Assembly: GCF_041081105.1 (NCBI RefSeq)
Contig: NZ_CP163528.1
Span: 1,178,001 to 1,242,000, forward strand
Source: Promicromonospora sp. Populi
GTDB lineage: Bacteria > Actinomycetota > Actinomycetes > Actinomycetales > Cellulomonadaceae
Direction: 5' to 3'
DNA length: 64,000 nt
This document shows positions 7,887-16,816 of this stretch, piece by piece. The notes beneath the pieces were generated by a model. It did not search any database. It had not been told where the DNA came from and was given only the letters and a program-made list of their open reading frames with translations. Numbering within the stretch: the first letter of the stretch is position 1; each line of letters begins with the position of its first letter. Made by a program: the position numbers and the translations under genes.

Positions 7887-8833
7887 CTCGCTACGAGTGC
7901 GCCGTCGACCCAGCCGGACTCGACGCGATCGACCTCCATGTGCACGTGGAGAAGGACCACCTCGGGCACCACAGCCTCCCGGGCGAGGTGATCGAGGCGG
8001 CCGCGCGATACTTCCGGGCGCCCACGGACCGGCTCGACATCGACGAGACCGCCGCCTACTACCGTGAGCGCCACATGGCCGCGGTCGTGTTCACCGTGGA
8101 CGCCACGACGGCCCTCGGACACCCGCCCAACAATCTCGAGGACCTGGTGGCGGGCGCCGCCAGGAACAATGACGTGCTCATCCCGTTCGGGTCCGTGGAC
8201 CCGCACGGGCCCGACCCGGTGGCCGCCATCCGGTACCAGGCCGAGGCCCTGGGTGTCCGGGGGTTCAAGTTCCACCCCTCGCTGCAGGACTTCGATCCGT
8301 CCGACGCGCGCTGGGCGCCCCTGTGGTCGGCGGTCGAGGAGCTGGGCCTGCCGGTCATCGTGCACACCGGCCAGACCGGGATCGGCGCGGGTATGCCGGG
8401 TGGCGCCGGGATCCGGCTGGAGCTGTCCAACCCGATGCTGCTCGACCGGGTGGCGGCCGCCCACCCGCACCTGACGATAGTGATGGCGCACCCGTCCGTG
8501 CCGTGGCAGGACGAGGCGATCGCCGTAGCCACGCACAAGGCCAACGTGCACATCGACCTGTCCGGCTGGTCCCCGAAGTACTTCCCGCCGCAGCTCGTGC
8601 GGCAGGCGGGCAGCCTGCTCCAGGCCAAGGTGCTGTTCGGCAGCGACTTCCCGCTGCTCGCACCGGACCGATGGCTGACCGACTTCGCGGCGCTGGACCT
8701 GAAGGACTCCGTCCGGCCCAAGATCCTCAAGGAAAACGCGGTGCGGCTCCTCGGACTGGCTGACGCCGGCACCGGCTCTCGCGCCAGCTCCGGCTCCAGC
8801 TCCGGCACCGGCAGGCGGGCCGGCGATGCGTGA
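7883..8833 (+). CDS. metal-dependent amidohydrolase (amidohydrolase_2 / ACMSD-like TIM barrel)
   Basis: The 316-residue protein has the amidohydrolase fold: an HxH metal site in DLHVHVEKD near residue 19, FKFHPSLQ, VIVHTGQTG, IVMAHPS and a final GSDFP with the catalytic Asp. Members of this branch act as C-C hydrolases, decarboxylases of aromatic acids or lactonases. Its ATG overlaps the SDR stop (ATGA), and its own end overlaps the acyl-CoA ligase by 8 bp, so the four genes are translated as a unit. The C-terminal 25 residues are a Ser/Gly/Arg low-complexity tail. In this context ring cleavage or decarboxylation of an aromatic or alicyclic acid is plausible, but this is inference. Confidence 0.88.
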   Translation: MTRYECAVDPAGLDAIDLHVHVEKDHLGHHSLPGEVIEAAARYFRAPTDRLDIDETAAYYRERHMAAVVFTVDATTALGHPPNNLEDLVAGAARNNDVLIPFGSVDPHGPDPVAAIRYQAEALGVRGFKFHPSLQDFDPSDARWAPLWSAVEELGLPVIVHTGQTGIGAGMPGGAGIRLELSNPMLLDRVAAAHPHLTIVMAHPSVPWQDEAIAVATHKANVHIDLSGWSPKYFPPQLVRQAGSLLQAKVLFGSDFPLLAPDRWLTDFAALDLKDSVRPKILKENAVRLLGLADAGTGSRASSGSSSGTGRRAGDA

Positions 8834-10358
8834 CCTCGGCATCGGTTCCCTCCCTGCGCGGCGCGCGAAGAACGCGGGCGCGCGCACCGCCGTCGTGCAT
8901 GGTGCCGAGCGCTACACGTACGCCGAGCTGGAGCGGCGTACCCGCTGTCTCGCGAACGCGCTGCGCGCCGCAGGCGTGCGGCGCGGCGACCGCGTCGCCT
9001 ACGCGGGCTTCAACCATCCCGCGCTGCTGGAGACGTTCTTCGCGACGGCGCGGCTCGGTGCGGTGTGGGTGGTCGTCAACCCGCGGCTGTCACAGGCCGA
9101 GATCGAGGTGGTCCTGACCGACTCCGGCGCGAGCATGGTGGTCCACGGCGCCGAGCTCGCGGCTCATGCCGCCGCCCTGGCACCCCGACTGGACGGCGTG
9201 CGCTGGGTGAGAGTGGGGTCCGACTACAGCACGTTCCTGGCCGGCGGTTCCGACGACGTCGTCGACGAGCCCGTGACGTGGGACGACGACGCGCTGATCA
9301 TGTACACGTCGGGCACCACGGGTCGGCCCAAGGGTGTCACCCACACCCACGGGTCGCTGCTGTTCCAGTACTTCGGGGCCCTGCTGGACACCGACCTGGT
9401 GCGCGACGAGGTGTATCTCGCGGTCGCCCCGCTGTTCCATGTGGCGGGCCTGAACACGCTCGCCCTGCCCACGTTCCTGAAGGGCGGCACGCTGGTGATC
9501 CGCCCGGCGTTCCGGCCTGCCGACACGCTAGCGGCGATCACGGAGCACCAGGTCACCGCTCTGTTCGCGGTGCCGACGATGATGGAGCAGATGGCGGCCG
9601 ACCCGTCGTTCGCGGCGGCCGATCTGGCCAGCCTGCGCAGTGTGCTGGTGGGCGGGTCTCCCCTGTCGCACCGGATGCTGCGCGCCTGGGGGGCCAAGGG
9701 GGTGCAGGTGCAGCAGGGCTTCGGCACCACCGAGACCGCACCGGGGGTGTTCCTGCTGCTGCCGGAGGACTCGGAGCGCAGACCCGGGTCGGCGGGGCTG
9801 GAGCAGTTCTGGGCCGAGGCACGCATAGTTCTGCCCGACGGCGGGAGCGCCGCGCCCGGCGAGACGGGCGAGGTCCTGGTTCAGGGTCCCAACGTGATGC
9901 GCGGCTACTGGAACCAGCCCGACGCCACGGCCGAGGCCATCCGGGACGGCTGGTATCACACGGGCGACCTGGGCAGCTACGACGAGGACGGCTACGCCTG
10001 GATCAAGGACCGGCTCAAGGACATGTTCATCTCCGGCGGGGAGAACGTGTACCCCGCCGAGGTGGAGAACGCGCTCCTGGACGTGCCCGGGGTGGCCGAG
10101 GCCGCGGTGGTCGGCGTGCCCGACGAGCGCTGGGGCGAGGTGGGCCACGCGTTCCTGGTCCGGGCCGCCGGCGCGGGGCTGACCGAGGCCGCCGTGCTCG
10201 CTGCGCTGGACGGGCGCCTGGCCAGGTACAAGCTCCCGAAGCACGTGACCTTCACCGACACGCTGCCCCGCACGGCAACGGGCAAGCTCCGCAAGCACCT
10301 GATCACCCCCGCCATCGACCCTGATGAGATCCGCCCCGACGAGGAGACGACCAGATGA
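8826..10358 (+). CDS. AMP-forming acyl-CoA synthetase
   Basis: A 510-residue member of the ANL superfamily that activates a carboxylic acid to its CoA thioester. Motif A3 is MYTSGTTGRPKGVTHTH (about residues 158-174), followed by GFGTTETAP, GWYHTGDLG with the conserved Asp, DRLKDMFISGGENVYPAEVE at the hinge, and the catalytic lysine in TATGKLRKH. Length is normal for medium-chain or aryl-CoA ligases. It overlaps the genes on both sides. Substrate cannot be told from sequence; neighbours (SDR, amidohydrolase, MaoC) indicate CoA-dependent breakdown of a small organic acid. Confidence 0.93.
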   Translation: MRDLGIGSLPARRAKNAGARTAVVHGAERYTYAELERRTRCLANALRAAGVRRGDRVAYAGFNHPALLETFFATARLGAVWVVVNPRLSQAEIEVVLTDSGASMVVHGAELAAHAAALAPRLDGVRWVRVGSDYSTFLAGGSDDVVDEPVTWDDDALIMYTSGTTGRPKGVTHTHGSLLFQYFGALLDTDLVRDEVYLAVAPLFHVAGLNTLALPTFLKGGTLVIRPAFRPADTLAAITEHQVTALFAVPTMMEQMAADPSFAAADLASLRSVLVGGSPLSHRMLRAWGAKGVQVQQGFGTTETAPGVFLLLPEDSERRPGSAGLEQFWAEARIVLPDGGSAAPGETGEVLVQGPNVMRGYWNQPDATAEAIRDGWYHTGDLGSYDEDGYAWIKDRLKDMFISGGENVYPAEVENALLDVPGVAEAAVVGVPDERWGEVGHAFLVRAAGAGLTEAAVLAALDGRLARYKLPKHVTFTDTLPRTATGKLRKHLITPAIDPDEIRPDEETTR

Positions 10359-10822
10359 CCGCTCAGACCTCAGCCACTACCGTCGCGCTGGCCGACCTGC
10401 CGTCGCTCGTCGGCACCACCCTCGGCCCGTCGTCATACCGTGCGGTCACGCAGGAGCAGGTGAACCTGTTCGCCGACGCCACCGACGACCACCAGTGGAT
10501 CCACACCGACCCGGAGAAGGCGAAGGACGGTCCGTTCGGCGGCCCGATCGCGCACGGGTACCTGACGCTCTCGCTGCTCATCCCGCTCACCGAGCAGATC
10601 CTGGAGGTCACCGGCGTCACCACCAAGGTGAACTATGGGCTGGACCGGGCCCGCTTTGTCTCGCCAGTCAGGGTGGGCGCCCGGGTGCGTCTCGTCTCGG
10701 TCGTCCAGGACGTCGCCGAGGTCAAGGGCGGCATGCAGATCACGCTGGACTCCACCGTGGAGATCGAGGGGTCCGAGCGGCCCGCGGTCGTGGCGACCAC
10801 GCTGTTCCGCTTCTACGCCTGA
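10355..10822 (+). CDS. MaoC-family enoyl-CoA hydratase-like protein
   Basis: The 155-residue single hot-dog domain carries the R-hydratase signature FADATDDHQWIHTDPEKAKDGPFGGPIAHGYLTLSL (residues about 34-68), with the Asp and His of the catalytic pair present. MaoC proteins hydrate trans-2-enoyl-CoA to 3-hydroxyacyl-CoA. It is the last gene of the coupled operon (ATGA overlap with the ligase), which supplies ligase, hydratase and dehydrogenase steps of a beta-oxidation-like route. No thiolase is in the window. Confidence 0.92.
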   Translation: MTAQTSATTVALADLPSLVGTTLGPSSYRAVTQEQVNLFADATDDHQWIHTDPEKAKDGPFGGPIAHGYLTLSLLIPLTEQILEVTGVTTKVNYGLDRARFVSPVRVGARVRLVSVVQDVAEVKGGMQITLDSTVEIEGSERPAVVATTLFRFYA

Positions 10823-10924
10823 GCATCGGCCAGGTGTGGGCGGGAAACGCAAGAGCAGGCCCGCACGGCACACATGACGGGTGTGGGACCACCGCGGCCC
10901 CCACATTCAGCCCGGAGGACCACG

Positions 10925-12337
10925 ATGAACACCAACGAGAACGGCGACCCCGGCGTGCCGGGCCAGGACGTGCAGGGCCAGGACGAGGCGTTCGAGCTGC
11001 CGGCCGCCGCCGACCCTGCCGCGGGAGCGGCGGGCCAGCTCGCGGACGACGCCGGCGCGCCGGTGCCCGGCGACGAGCTCGCCGCGCGGCGTGCCCGGCG
11101 TCGGACCCGATGGATCGGTGGGGCCGCCGCGTTGGCCCTCGTCGCCGTCGGGGGCGGCGGGTACCTGGCGGGCGCCGCGGGGGCCGGTGGCCCCGACGGC
11201 ATGGGCGAGAGCACGGCCGAGGCGCCGATCATGCTGGACGCCCAGGTCGGTGCGGCGGACTCGCTCGGCGCCGATTCGGCGGCCGAGCCGCTGCCCGGAC
11301 CGACAGCGGCAACGGACAGGGGTATGGCGGCCGAGAGTGCCGATCAGAAGTCGTCGTATCCGTACGGCTTCTGGGGCCGCACGGTGTTCCACGCGGGTGC
11401 CGGCCTGTCGACGTCGGGCTCGGAGGCCGAGGCGTTCGGCCTCGACCCCGCCGGGGTCCTGTCGGCCGAGACGGCGCGCCGTGTGGGCGACACATTTGGT
11501 GTTTCCGGGGAGCCGCGCCAGGAGGGTGGTTCCTGGGGGGTCGGCCCGGCCGACGGCAGCGGCCCGATGGTCCACGTCTACGCGGACGGCTCGGGGAACT
11601 TCGACTTCTACGACCCGGCGCGCGACCCGTGGTCCTGCCCGCTCCCGGACGAGGCCGAGCCGGGTACGACGAGCGAGGGTGGCACCGACAGCTCGGAGAT
11701 CCTCCCGGCCCCGGACTGCCCGACCGTGACGCCCGACGCTGCCCCGGCCGTGGACGACGCCGTCGCGGCGCTGCGGGACGTGATAGACCGCCTCGGCGTC
11801 GACCCTGCGGGCTTCGAGCTGGAGGCGGGCGAGTCGTACGAAGGCGACCCGTGGCGCTACGTCACGGCGTGGCAGGTGGTCGAGGGGCAGCGCACGGGGC
11901 TGTCGTGGAGCGCGTCGGTGTCGGCGTCCGGCATCGCGAACCTGTCCGGCTTCCTCGCGGAGACGATCTCGCTCGGCCAGTACCAGGTAGTGAGCGAGGC
12001 CGAGGCCGTGGAGCGCCTGGGTGACCCGCGGTTCGGCGCCTCGGGCGGCATGATCGCGCAGGCGGCGGACGCCCGCGCCGCACTGGAGGGTGACACGGCC
12101 AGCAGCGACATGATGCCCGCCCCGGACCCGACGGTGCCCGCCACCCCGACCCCGGGCGCCCGGATCGCCTGGCCGGTGACTGACGTGACGATCACGTCGG
12201 GCCGTCTCGGTGTGGCGCAGCAGTACATGCCGGACGGCACGGTGCTGCTGCTCCCGGCCTACGAGCTCCAGGACGCCGACGGCAATGTCTGGCCGGTCCT
12301 TGCGGTCGCCGAGGACGTGCTCGACTTCACACCCTGA
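10925..12337 (+). CDS. membrane-anchored protein of unknown function
   Basis: The start ATG has GGAGGACC just upstream, so a longer ORF start is rejected. The 470-residue protein has an acidic Ala/Pro-rich cytoplasmic N-terminus, a positive cluster (ARRARRRTRW), one transmembrane helix at about 62-86 (WIGGAAALALVAVGGGGYLAG) and a large extracytoplasmic part with two Cys (SCPLP, DCPTV) that may pair. The outer domain contains repeated VTAWQVVEGQRTGLSWSASV-like strands. I do not recognise a named family. Many actinobacteria encode similar single-pass proteins beside sigma/anti-sigma genes, but none is adjacent here. Function unknown. Confidence 0.75.
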   Translation: MNTNENGDPGVPGQDVQGQDEAFELPAAADPAAGAAGQLADDAGAPVPGDELAARRARRRTRWIGGAAALALVAVGGGGYLAGAAGAGGPDGMGESTAEAPIMLDAQVGAADSLGADSAAEPLPGPTAATDRGMAAESADQKSSYPYGFWGRTVFHAGAGLSTSGSEAEAFGLDPAGVLSAETARRVGDTFGVSGEPRQEGGSWGVGPADGSGPMVHVYADGSGNFDFYDPARDPWSCPLPDEAEPGTTSEGGTDSSEILPAPDCPTVTPDAAPAVDDAVAALRDVIDRLGVDPAGFELEAGESYEGDPWRYVTAWQVVEGQRTGLSWSASVSASGIANLSGFLAETISLGQYQVVSEAEAVERLGDPRFGASGGMIAQAADARAALEGDTASSDMMPAPDPTVPATPTPGARIAWPVTDVTITSGRLGVAQQYMPDGTVLLLPAYELQDADGNVWPVLAVAEDVLDFTP

Positions 12338-12410
12338 TCAGAGCAACCGACCGAAGTCACGGACGGTCGCGCGCAAGCCGCAGGTCATTGCCCCGACGCC
12401 TCGTTTGGTG

Positions 12411-12429
12411 TTAGGTAAGCCTTACCTGA
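12411..12429. promoter_or_regulatory. IdeR/DtxR iron box
   Basis: TTAGGTAAGCCTTACCTGA is an almost perfect 19-bp palindrome, closely matching the known DtxR/IdeR consensus (TTAGGTTAGSCTAACCTAA). It lies 55 bp before the GTG of the SIP-domain gene, a usual place for iron-dependent repression. Confidence 0.85.
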
Positions 12430-12484
12430 CCTGGTTGACGAGCGGATGGGCGCGCGACCGGCCGGGGTGACCTGGGAGGACTAC

Positions 12485-12982
12485 GTGACGGACAACCGAG
12501 CCGGTGGAACGAGCTGGCACGACGGCGGGCGGCGCCCCGCGGACGAGTACGACAGCGGGTGGCCGCTGCACCTGCTCCTGGCAGGCGACATCCACGACGC
12601 GCCCCAGCTCCGGGAGCTCCTGAGCAGCATCCCGGACCACGCCTACGGCCAGGTGTACGTGGAGGCCGCGACCACGGGCGGGCAGGAGAGCTCTAACTCG
12701 GACGTCTGGGACCTGCCGAGGGGCATGAGCCTGACCGTCCTGCGCCGCTCGCCGGGCACGCACCGGCCGCGCCGCGGCGAGCTGCTGGCCGCCGCGGTCT
12801 CCGCGTGGGCCACCGAGTGGCTGTCCGCCGACCCCTGCGCGTGCACCTGCGCGTGCGCTGGCTCCGGGCCGTTCGCCCTGTGGATCGGCTGCGCCGCCAG
12901 CCCCGCCGTCGAGGATCTCTGCCGCAGCCTGAACGACCGACTCGACGTCGCACCGGTGCACGTGCACCGACCCGAACACTGA
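12485..12982 (+). CDS. SIP-like (siderophore-interacting protein C-terminal domain) protein
   Basis: GTG at 12485 is chosen because GGGAGGA ends four bases upstream, giving a 165-residue protein. The core PLHLLLAGDIHDAPQLRELLSSIPDHAYGQVYVEAA resembles the C-terminal NAD(P)H-binding domain of siderophore-interacting ferric reductases, and LRRSPGTHRPRRGELLAAAVSAWATEWL fits the following helix. The FAD-binding N-terminal barrel of SIP reductases is missing. A Cys-rich patch (ADPCACTCACAG) occurs near residue 120 and is not typical of the family. The upstream IdeR box predicts induction under iron limitation. It may be a partner for a separate flavin domain or a siderophore-handling protein; enzymatic function alone is unlikely. 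Confidence 0.65.
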   Translation: MTDNRAGGTSWHDGGRRPADEYDSGWPLHLLLAGDIHDAPQLRELLSSIPDHAYGQVYVEAATTGGQESSNSDVWDLPRGMSLTVLRRSPGTHRPRRGELLAAAVSAWATEWLSADPCACTCACAGSGPFALWIGCAASPAVEDLCRSLNDRLDVAPVHVHRPEH

Positions 12983-13018
12983 CCCGGGGGCGCAAGCCGG
13001 TGAGATTAGCGCCAGCCG

Positions 13019-13546
13019 TCAGGCAGGGTGCAGTTCGTAGAAGCGCCAGAGGCGCTGCAGGTCCGCGGGGATCTCGGAGCCGGGGTAGGCCGCACGTTCC
13101 GTGAACCCGCGCGACTCGTAGAGCCGGTGCGCGTCCGTCATGAAGCGGTTGCTGTCGAGCCGGATCGTCCGCGCCCCGAAGTCGTCGCGGGATCGTGTCA
13201 GCAGCCAGTCCAGCATCTCCGCTCCGAGGCCGGCCCCGCGGTGCTCCGGGCGCACGAACATCCGCTTGAGCTCGACGACGACGCCGTCGACGCCGTCGAT
13301 GCCGTCGTCCAGCACCCGCAGCGCCGCGACCCCGGCGGGCACGCCGTCGACCTCGGCGAGCGCCAGCAGGCCCATGGGCAGGCGGAACTTGTCGAGCGAT
13401 GCGGCTGTGTGCTCCGGCTCCATCTCCATGGCGAACCCGTAGGTGGCCTCGAAGGTCGCGAGCGCCCACGTCATGTACTCGGTCATGAGCTGGAGCACCG
13501 GTGCGTCGTCGAGAGTCGTGGCTTCGCGGACGCGTGAGTCGGTCAT
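13019..13546 (-). CDS. GNAT-family N-acetyltransferase
   Basis: The 175-residue protein shows the GNAT order of motifs: strand beta4 VVELKRMFVRPEHRGAGLGAEML (acetyl-CoA pyrophosphate loop R/Q-x-x-G-x-G/A as RGAGLG, around residues 105-112), IRLDSNRFMTDAHRLYESRGF and a C-terminal ...YELHPA. The F/Y-E-S-R-G-F ending is usual for amino-acid or small-molecule acetyltransferases. ATG at 13546 gives a compact protein; a longer frame would read into the divergent SARP gene promoter. Acceptor substrate unknown. Confidence 0.88.
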   Translation of the reverse strand: MTDSRVREATTLDDAPVLQLMTEYMTWALATFEATYGFAMEMEPEHTAASLDKFRLPMGLLALAEVDGVPAGVAALRVLDDGIDGVDGVVVELKRMFVRPEHRGAGLGAEMLDWLLTRSRDDFGARTIRLDSNRFMTDAHRLYESRGFTERAAYPGSEIPADLQRLWRFYELHPA

Positions 13547-13604
13547 GCCGCCATCATGCCCTCGCTCACCGACGAACCAGGAGTGCGTGTGCCAAGATCG
13601 GCCG

Positions 13605-16600
13605 GTGCAGATCCGCATGTTCGGACCGTTCGAGGTCCGGCTCGACGACGGCATCGCCGTCGACCTCCCGGGCACGCGGCTGCGTACGCTGCTTGTCGCC
13701 CTTGCGCTGAACCCGGGCCGGGTGGTCCCGAAGGCGACGCTGGTCGACTGGATCTGGGGTGAGCACCCGCCCGCTGAGGCGGCGAACGCCCTGCAGCGCC
13801 TGGTGTCCCGGCTGCGGAAGGTGCTGCCGGACGGCGCGGTCGAGGGCCAGGCGGCCGGCTACCGGCTGCTGGTGGAGCCCGACGACGTCGACGCCGTGCG
13901 GTTCGAGCGTCTGGTCGGCCGGGCGCACGGCCAGGAGGTGGCCGTGCGGGTCCGGCTGCTGCGCGAGGCTCTCGTGCTGTGGCGGGGCGCGGCCATGCAG
14001 GACGTCGAGCAGGAGGACGGCGCGGCGTTCCGGGCGGCGGTCACCCGGCTGGAGCGGCTGCGCCTGACCGCCATCGAGGACCGGCTAGACGCCGAGGTCA
14101 GCCTCGGGCACGGCGGCGAGCTGGTCCCGGAGCTGACCGATCTGGTGGCCGAGCACCCGGTGCGCGAGCGCCTCGTCGCCACGCTGATACGCGCCCTGGC
14201 AGCGGCCGGGCGCGACTCCGAGGCGCTGCTCGTGTTCCAGCGCACCAGGGAGAACCTCGCCGGTGCGCTCGGCGTCGACCCCTCCCCCGAGCTGTCCGCC
14301 CTGCACGTGGCGCTGCTGCGCGGCGAGCTGCGCAGGCAGGACGAGAGCCCGCGGACCAACGTCCGGGCCGAGCTGACCAGCTTTGTCGGCCGGGACGCCG
14401 GCGTCGTGATGGTGCGCGAGCTGGTCACCGAGCACCGGCTGACCACCCTCGTCGGCCCGGGCGGGGCCGGCAAGACCAGGCTGGCCACGGAGGCCGCCCG
14501 CTCACTGGTCGGTGACCTGCCGGACGGCGCCTGGCTGATCGAGCTGGCGGCCGTCGGCACAGCGGGAGGCGCAGCGGGGGACGCAGCGGGGGGCGCAGCG
14601 GGCGACGTGGCACAGGCGGCGCTCACCGGGCTCGGGCTGCGGGACGCACTGCTGGGCGAGGCGCAGAACGTCGAGCCGACGGACCGGGTGGTCGCCGCCG
14701 TCCGCGAGCGCGAGATGCTCCTGATCCTGGACAACTGCGAGCACGTGATCGAGTCGGTGGCGAAGTTCGCCGACCGGGTGCTCGGCGAGTGCCCCCGGCT
14801 GCGCATCCTGGCCACGAGCCGGGAGCCGATCGGCATCACCGGTGAGGCGCTGTGGCACGTCCTGCCCCTGGCCCTGCCGGGTCCGGACGCCGGCCCGGCC
14901 GAGATCGAGTCGGCGGCGGCCGTCCGGCTGCTGCGCGACCGCGCGCACGCGATCCGCCAGGACCTGGCAGTCGACGCCGGTGCGCTGGCGACGATGGCGC
15001 GGATCTGCCGGGCGCTGGACGGGATGCCGCTGGCCATCGAGCTGGCCGCCGCCAGATTGCGCACCATGTCCCTCGACCAGCTCGCTGGCGGGCTCGACGA
15101 CCGGTTCCGGCTGCTCACCGGCGGCAGCCGCACGGCGCTCCCCCGGCACCGCACGCTGCGGGCCATGGTCGACTGGAGCTGGGAGCTGCTCAGCGACGCC
15201 GAACGAACGGTCCTGCGCCGCCTCTCGGTGTTCTGGGGCGGGGCGAGCCTGGAAGCGGCCGAACGGGTCTGCGTGGGTGACGCCGTCGAGCAGGACCAGG
15301 TGCTCGACCTGCTCACCGCCCTGACCGAGAAGTCGCTCCTGGTCGCCGACGGCGACGGCGCGCCGCGCTACCGGCTGCTCGGCACCATCAAGGAGTACGC
15401 CACCGGTCGCCTGGCGGAGGCGGGCGAGTCGGAGCTGGCCCGCCAGGCGCACCTGGCCTGGTTCACCGACCTCGCCGAGACCGCGGACCCGCACCTGCGT
15501 CGTGCCGAGCAGGTGGACTGGCTCGCGATCCTCGACGCCGAGCACGACAACATCCGTGCGGCGATGCGCGGGGCGCTCGCGGCCGGCGAGGCGTCGGCGG
15601 CGATGCGGCTCGCGGCGTACACGGGCTGGTACTGGTGGCTCAGCGGGCAGCGGGGCGAGGGCTTGGAGCTGATCACCGCGGCCACCGAGCTGCCTGGCGA
15701 AGTGCCCGACGAGATCCAGGCAATGGTGTACGGGCTCGTTGTGCACTTCATGGTCTCCGGGCTGGGCGACGTGAACCTGGTGCCGGACTGGATCCACCGG
15801 GCGTACCGGCACGTCGAACGCGGACCGAGCGGGCACCCGCTCCTCGGCTTCATCGTCCCGCTCGAACGCATGCTCACGGCGCCGGACGAAGTTGCGTCCG
15901 CGTGGGAGTCGCTGCTGGAACACGAGGACCCCTGGGCGCGCGCACTGACCCGGCTGCAGCTCGGCAAGATGCGGATCATGACCGGCCAGGACGCACAGGA
16001 GGCAGACCGGTATCTCGAGGCGGCGCTCGCCGAGTTCCGGCCACTGGGCGAACGGTTCGGGATCTCGTTCGCTCTGTCCGAGCTCGCGGAGCGCCTGGCC
16101 CTGCGCGGCGAGCTCGCCGACGCGTGTGAGCACTACGAGCAGGCGATCGCGGCGGTCACCGCGGTCGGTGCCGCGGACGACGTCATCCGCATGCGGTCCC
16201 GACAGGCGCAGCTGCGGTGGCTGCTGGGCGACGAAGAGGCGAGCGTGGCCGCCATGGCCGAGGCCGAGCGGTGCGCCGAGCAGGTCACCTGGCCGGGTTC
16301 GCTGGCCATCCTGGCCCTCGCGCAGGCGGAGCTCGCGCGCTGGCGGGGTTACCCGGAAGAGGCCACCCGGCACCTCAGCGCGGCTACGGCCTGGTTCGGC
16401 GACACCGCCGAGCAGCCGAACATCCGCGCGCTGCTGGACGACCTCTTGGGCTACCTGGCCGACGACCTCGACCAGGCCCGCGCCCACCACGACGCGGCCT
16501 GCCGGTTGGCGGCACAGACAGGGCAGGCGCCCCTGACCGCGCAGGTGCTCGTCGGGGTGGCGGACCTGGCGCTGCGCCGCGACCGGCCCGAGCAGGCCGC

Positions 16601-16778
16601 GCAGCTGCTCGCGGCGAGCATCGCCGTGCGCGGACTGGCGGACCAGTCCCGCCCGGACACCGCCCGGATCGAGCGGGAGGCACGCAGCCGCCTCGGCGGG
16701 GAGGGGTTCGCCGCGGCGGCCCGAGCGGGCGCGGGGACCAGTTGGGACGAGCTGGTCGAGGTCGCGCTCACCCGGTGA
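13605..16778 (+). CDS. AfsR/SARP-type regulator: winged helix, BTAD, AAA/NB-ARC and TPR
   Basis: A 1,057-residue regulator. The N-terminal OmpR-like DNA-binding domain begins VQIRMFGPFEVRLDDG and has the trans-activation helix region (residues 1-95). A bacterial transcriptional activation domain (95-240) follows, then a P-loop ATPase with Walker A LVGPGGAGKTRLA near residue 285, a Walker B region MLLILDNCEHV and the sensor ILATSREPIG. A long helical TPR-like C-terminus (540-1057) lacks a LuxR HTH. I use GTG at 13605, where the BTAD-type N-terminus begins; the upstream open frame is antisense to the GNAT gene. Such proteins activate operons in response to an unknown ligand; its targets are not evident here. 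Confidence 0.9.
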   Translation: MQIRMFGPFEVRLDDGIAVDLPGTRLRTLLVALALNPGRVVPKATLVDWIWGEHPPAEAANALQRLVSRLRKVLPDGAVEGQAAGYRLLVEPDDVDAVRFERLVGRAHGQEVAVRVRLLREALVLWRGAAMQDVEQEDGAAFRAAVTRLERLRLTAIEDRLDAEVSLGHGGELVPELTDLVAEHPVRERLVATLIRALAAAGRDSEALLVFQRTRENLAGALGVDPSPELSALHVALLRGELRRQDESPRTNVRAELTSFVGRDAGVVMVRELVTEHRLTTLVGPGGAGKTRLATEAARSLVGDLPDGAWLIELAAVGTAGGAAGDAAGGAAGDVAQAALTGLGLRDALLGEAQNVEPTDRVVAAVREREMLLILDNCEHVIESVAKFADRVLGECPRLRILATSREPIGITGEALWHVLPLALPGPDAGPAEIESAAAVRLLRDRAHAIRQDLAVDAGALATMARICRALDGMPLAIELAAARLRTMSLDQLAGGLDDRFRLLTGGSRTALPRHRTLRAMVDWSWELLSDAERTVLRRLSVFWGGASLEAAERVCVGDAVEQDQVLDLLTALTEKSLLVADGDGAPRYRLLGTIKEYATGRLAEAGESELARQAHLAWFTDLAETADPHLRRAEQVDWLAILDAEHDNIRAAMRGALAAGEASAAMRLAAYTGWYWWLSGQRGEGLELITAATELPGEVPDEIQAMVYGLVVHFMVSGLGDVNLVPDWIHRAYRHVERGPSGHPLLGFIVPLERMLTAPDEVASAWESLLEHEDPWARALTRLQLGKMRIMTGQDAQEADRYLEAALAEFRPLGERFGISFALSELAERLALRGELADACEHYEQAIAAVTAVGAADDVIRMRSRQAQLRWLLGDEEASVAAMAEAERCAEQVTWPGSLAILALAQAELARWRGYPEEATRHLSAATAWFGDTAEQPNIRALLDDLLGYLADDLDQARAHHDAACRLAAQTGQAPLTAQVLVGVADLALRRDRPEQAAQLLAASIAVRGLADQSRPDTARIEREARSRLGGEGFAAAARAGAGTSWDELVEVALTR

Positions 16779-16816
16779 AGCGACTGGTCGCGTTGGGCCG
16801 CAGGATCGCGCGACCG

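Noticed and set aside
6692..8833. Reading the amidohydrolase as a 713-residue fusion from 6692
   Set aside because: The first half of that frame is a shadow of the SDR gene. The real ATG at 7883 overlaps the SDR stop.
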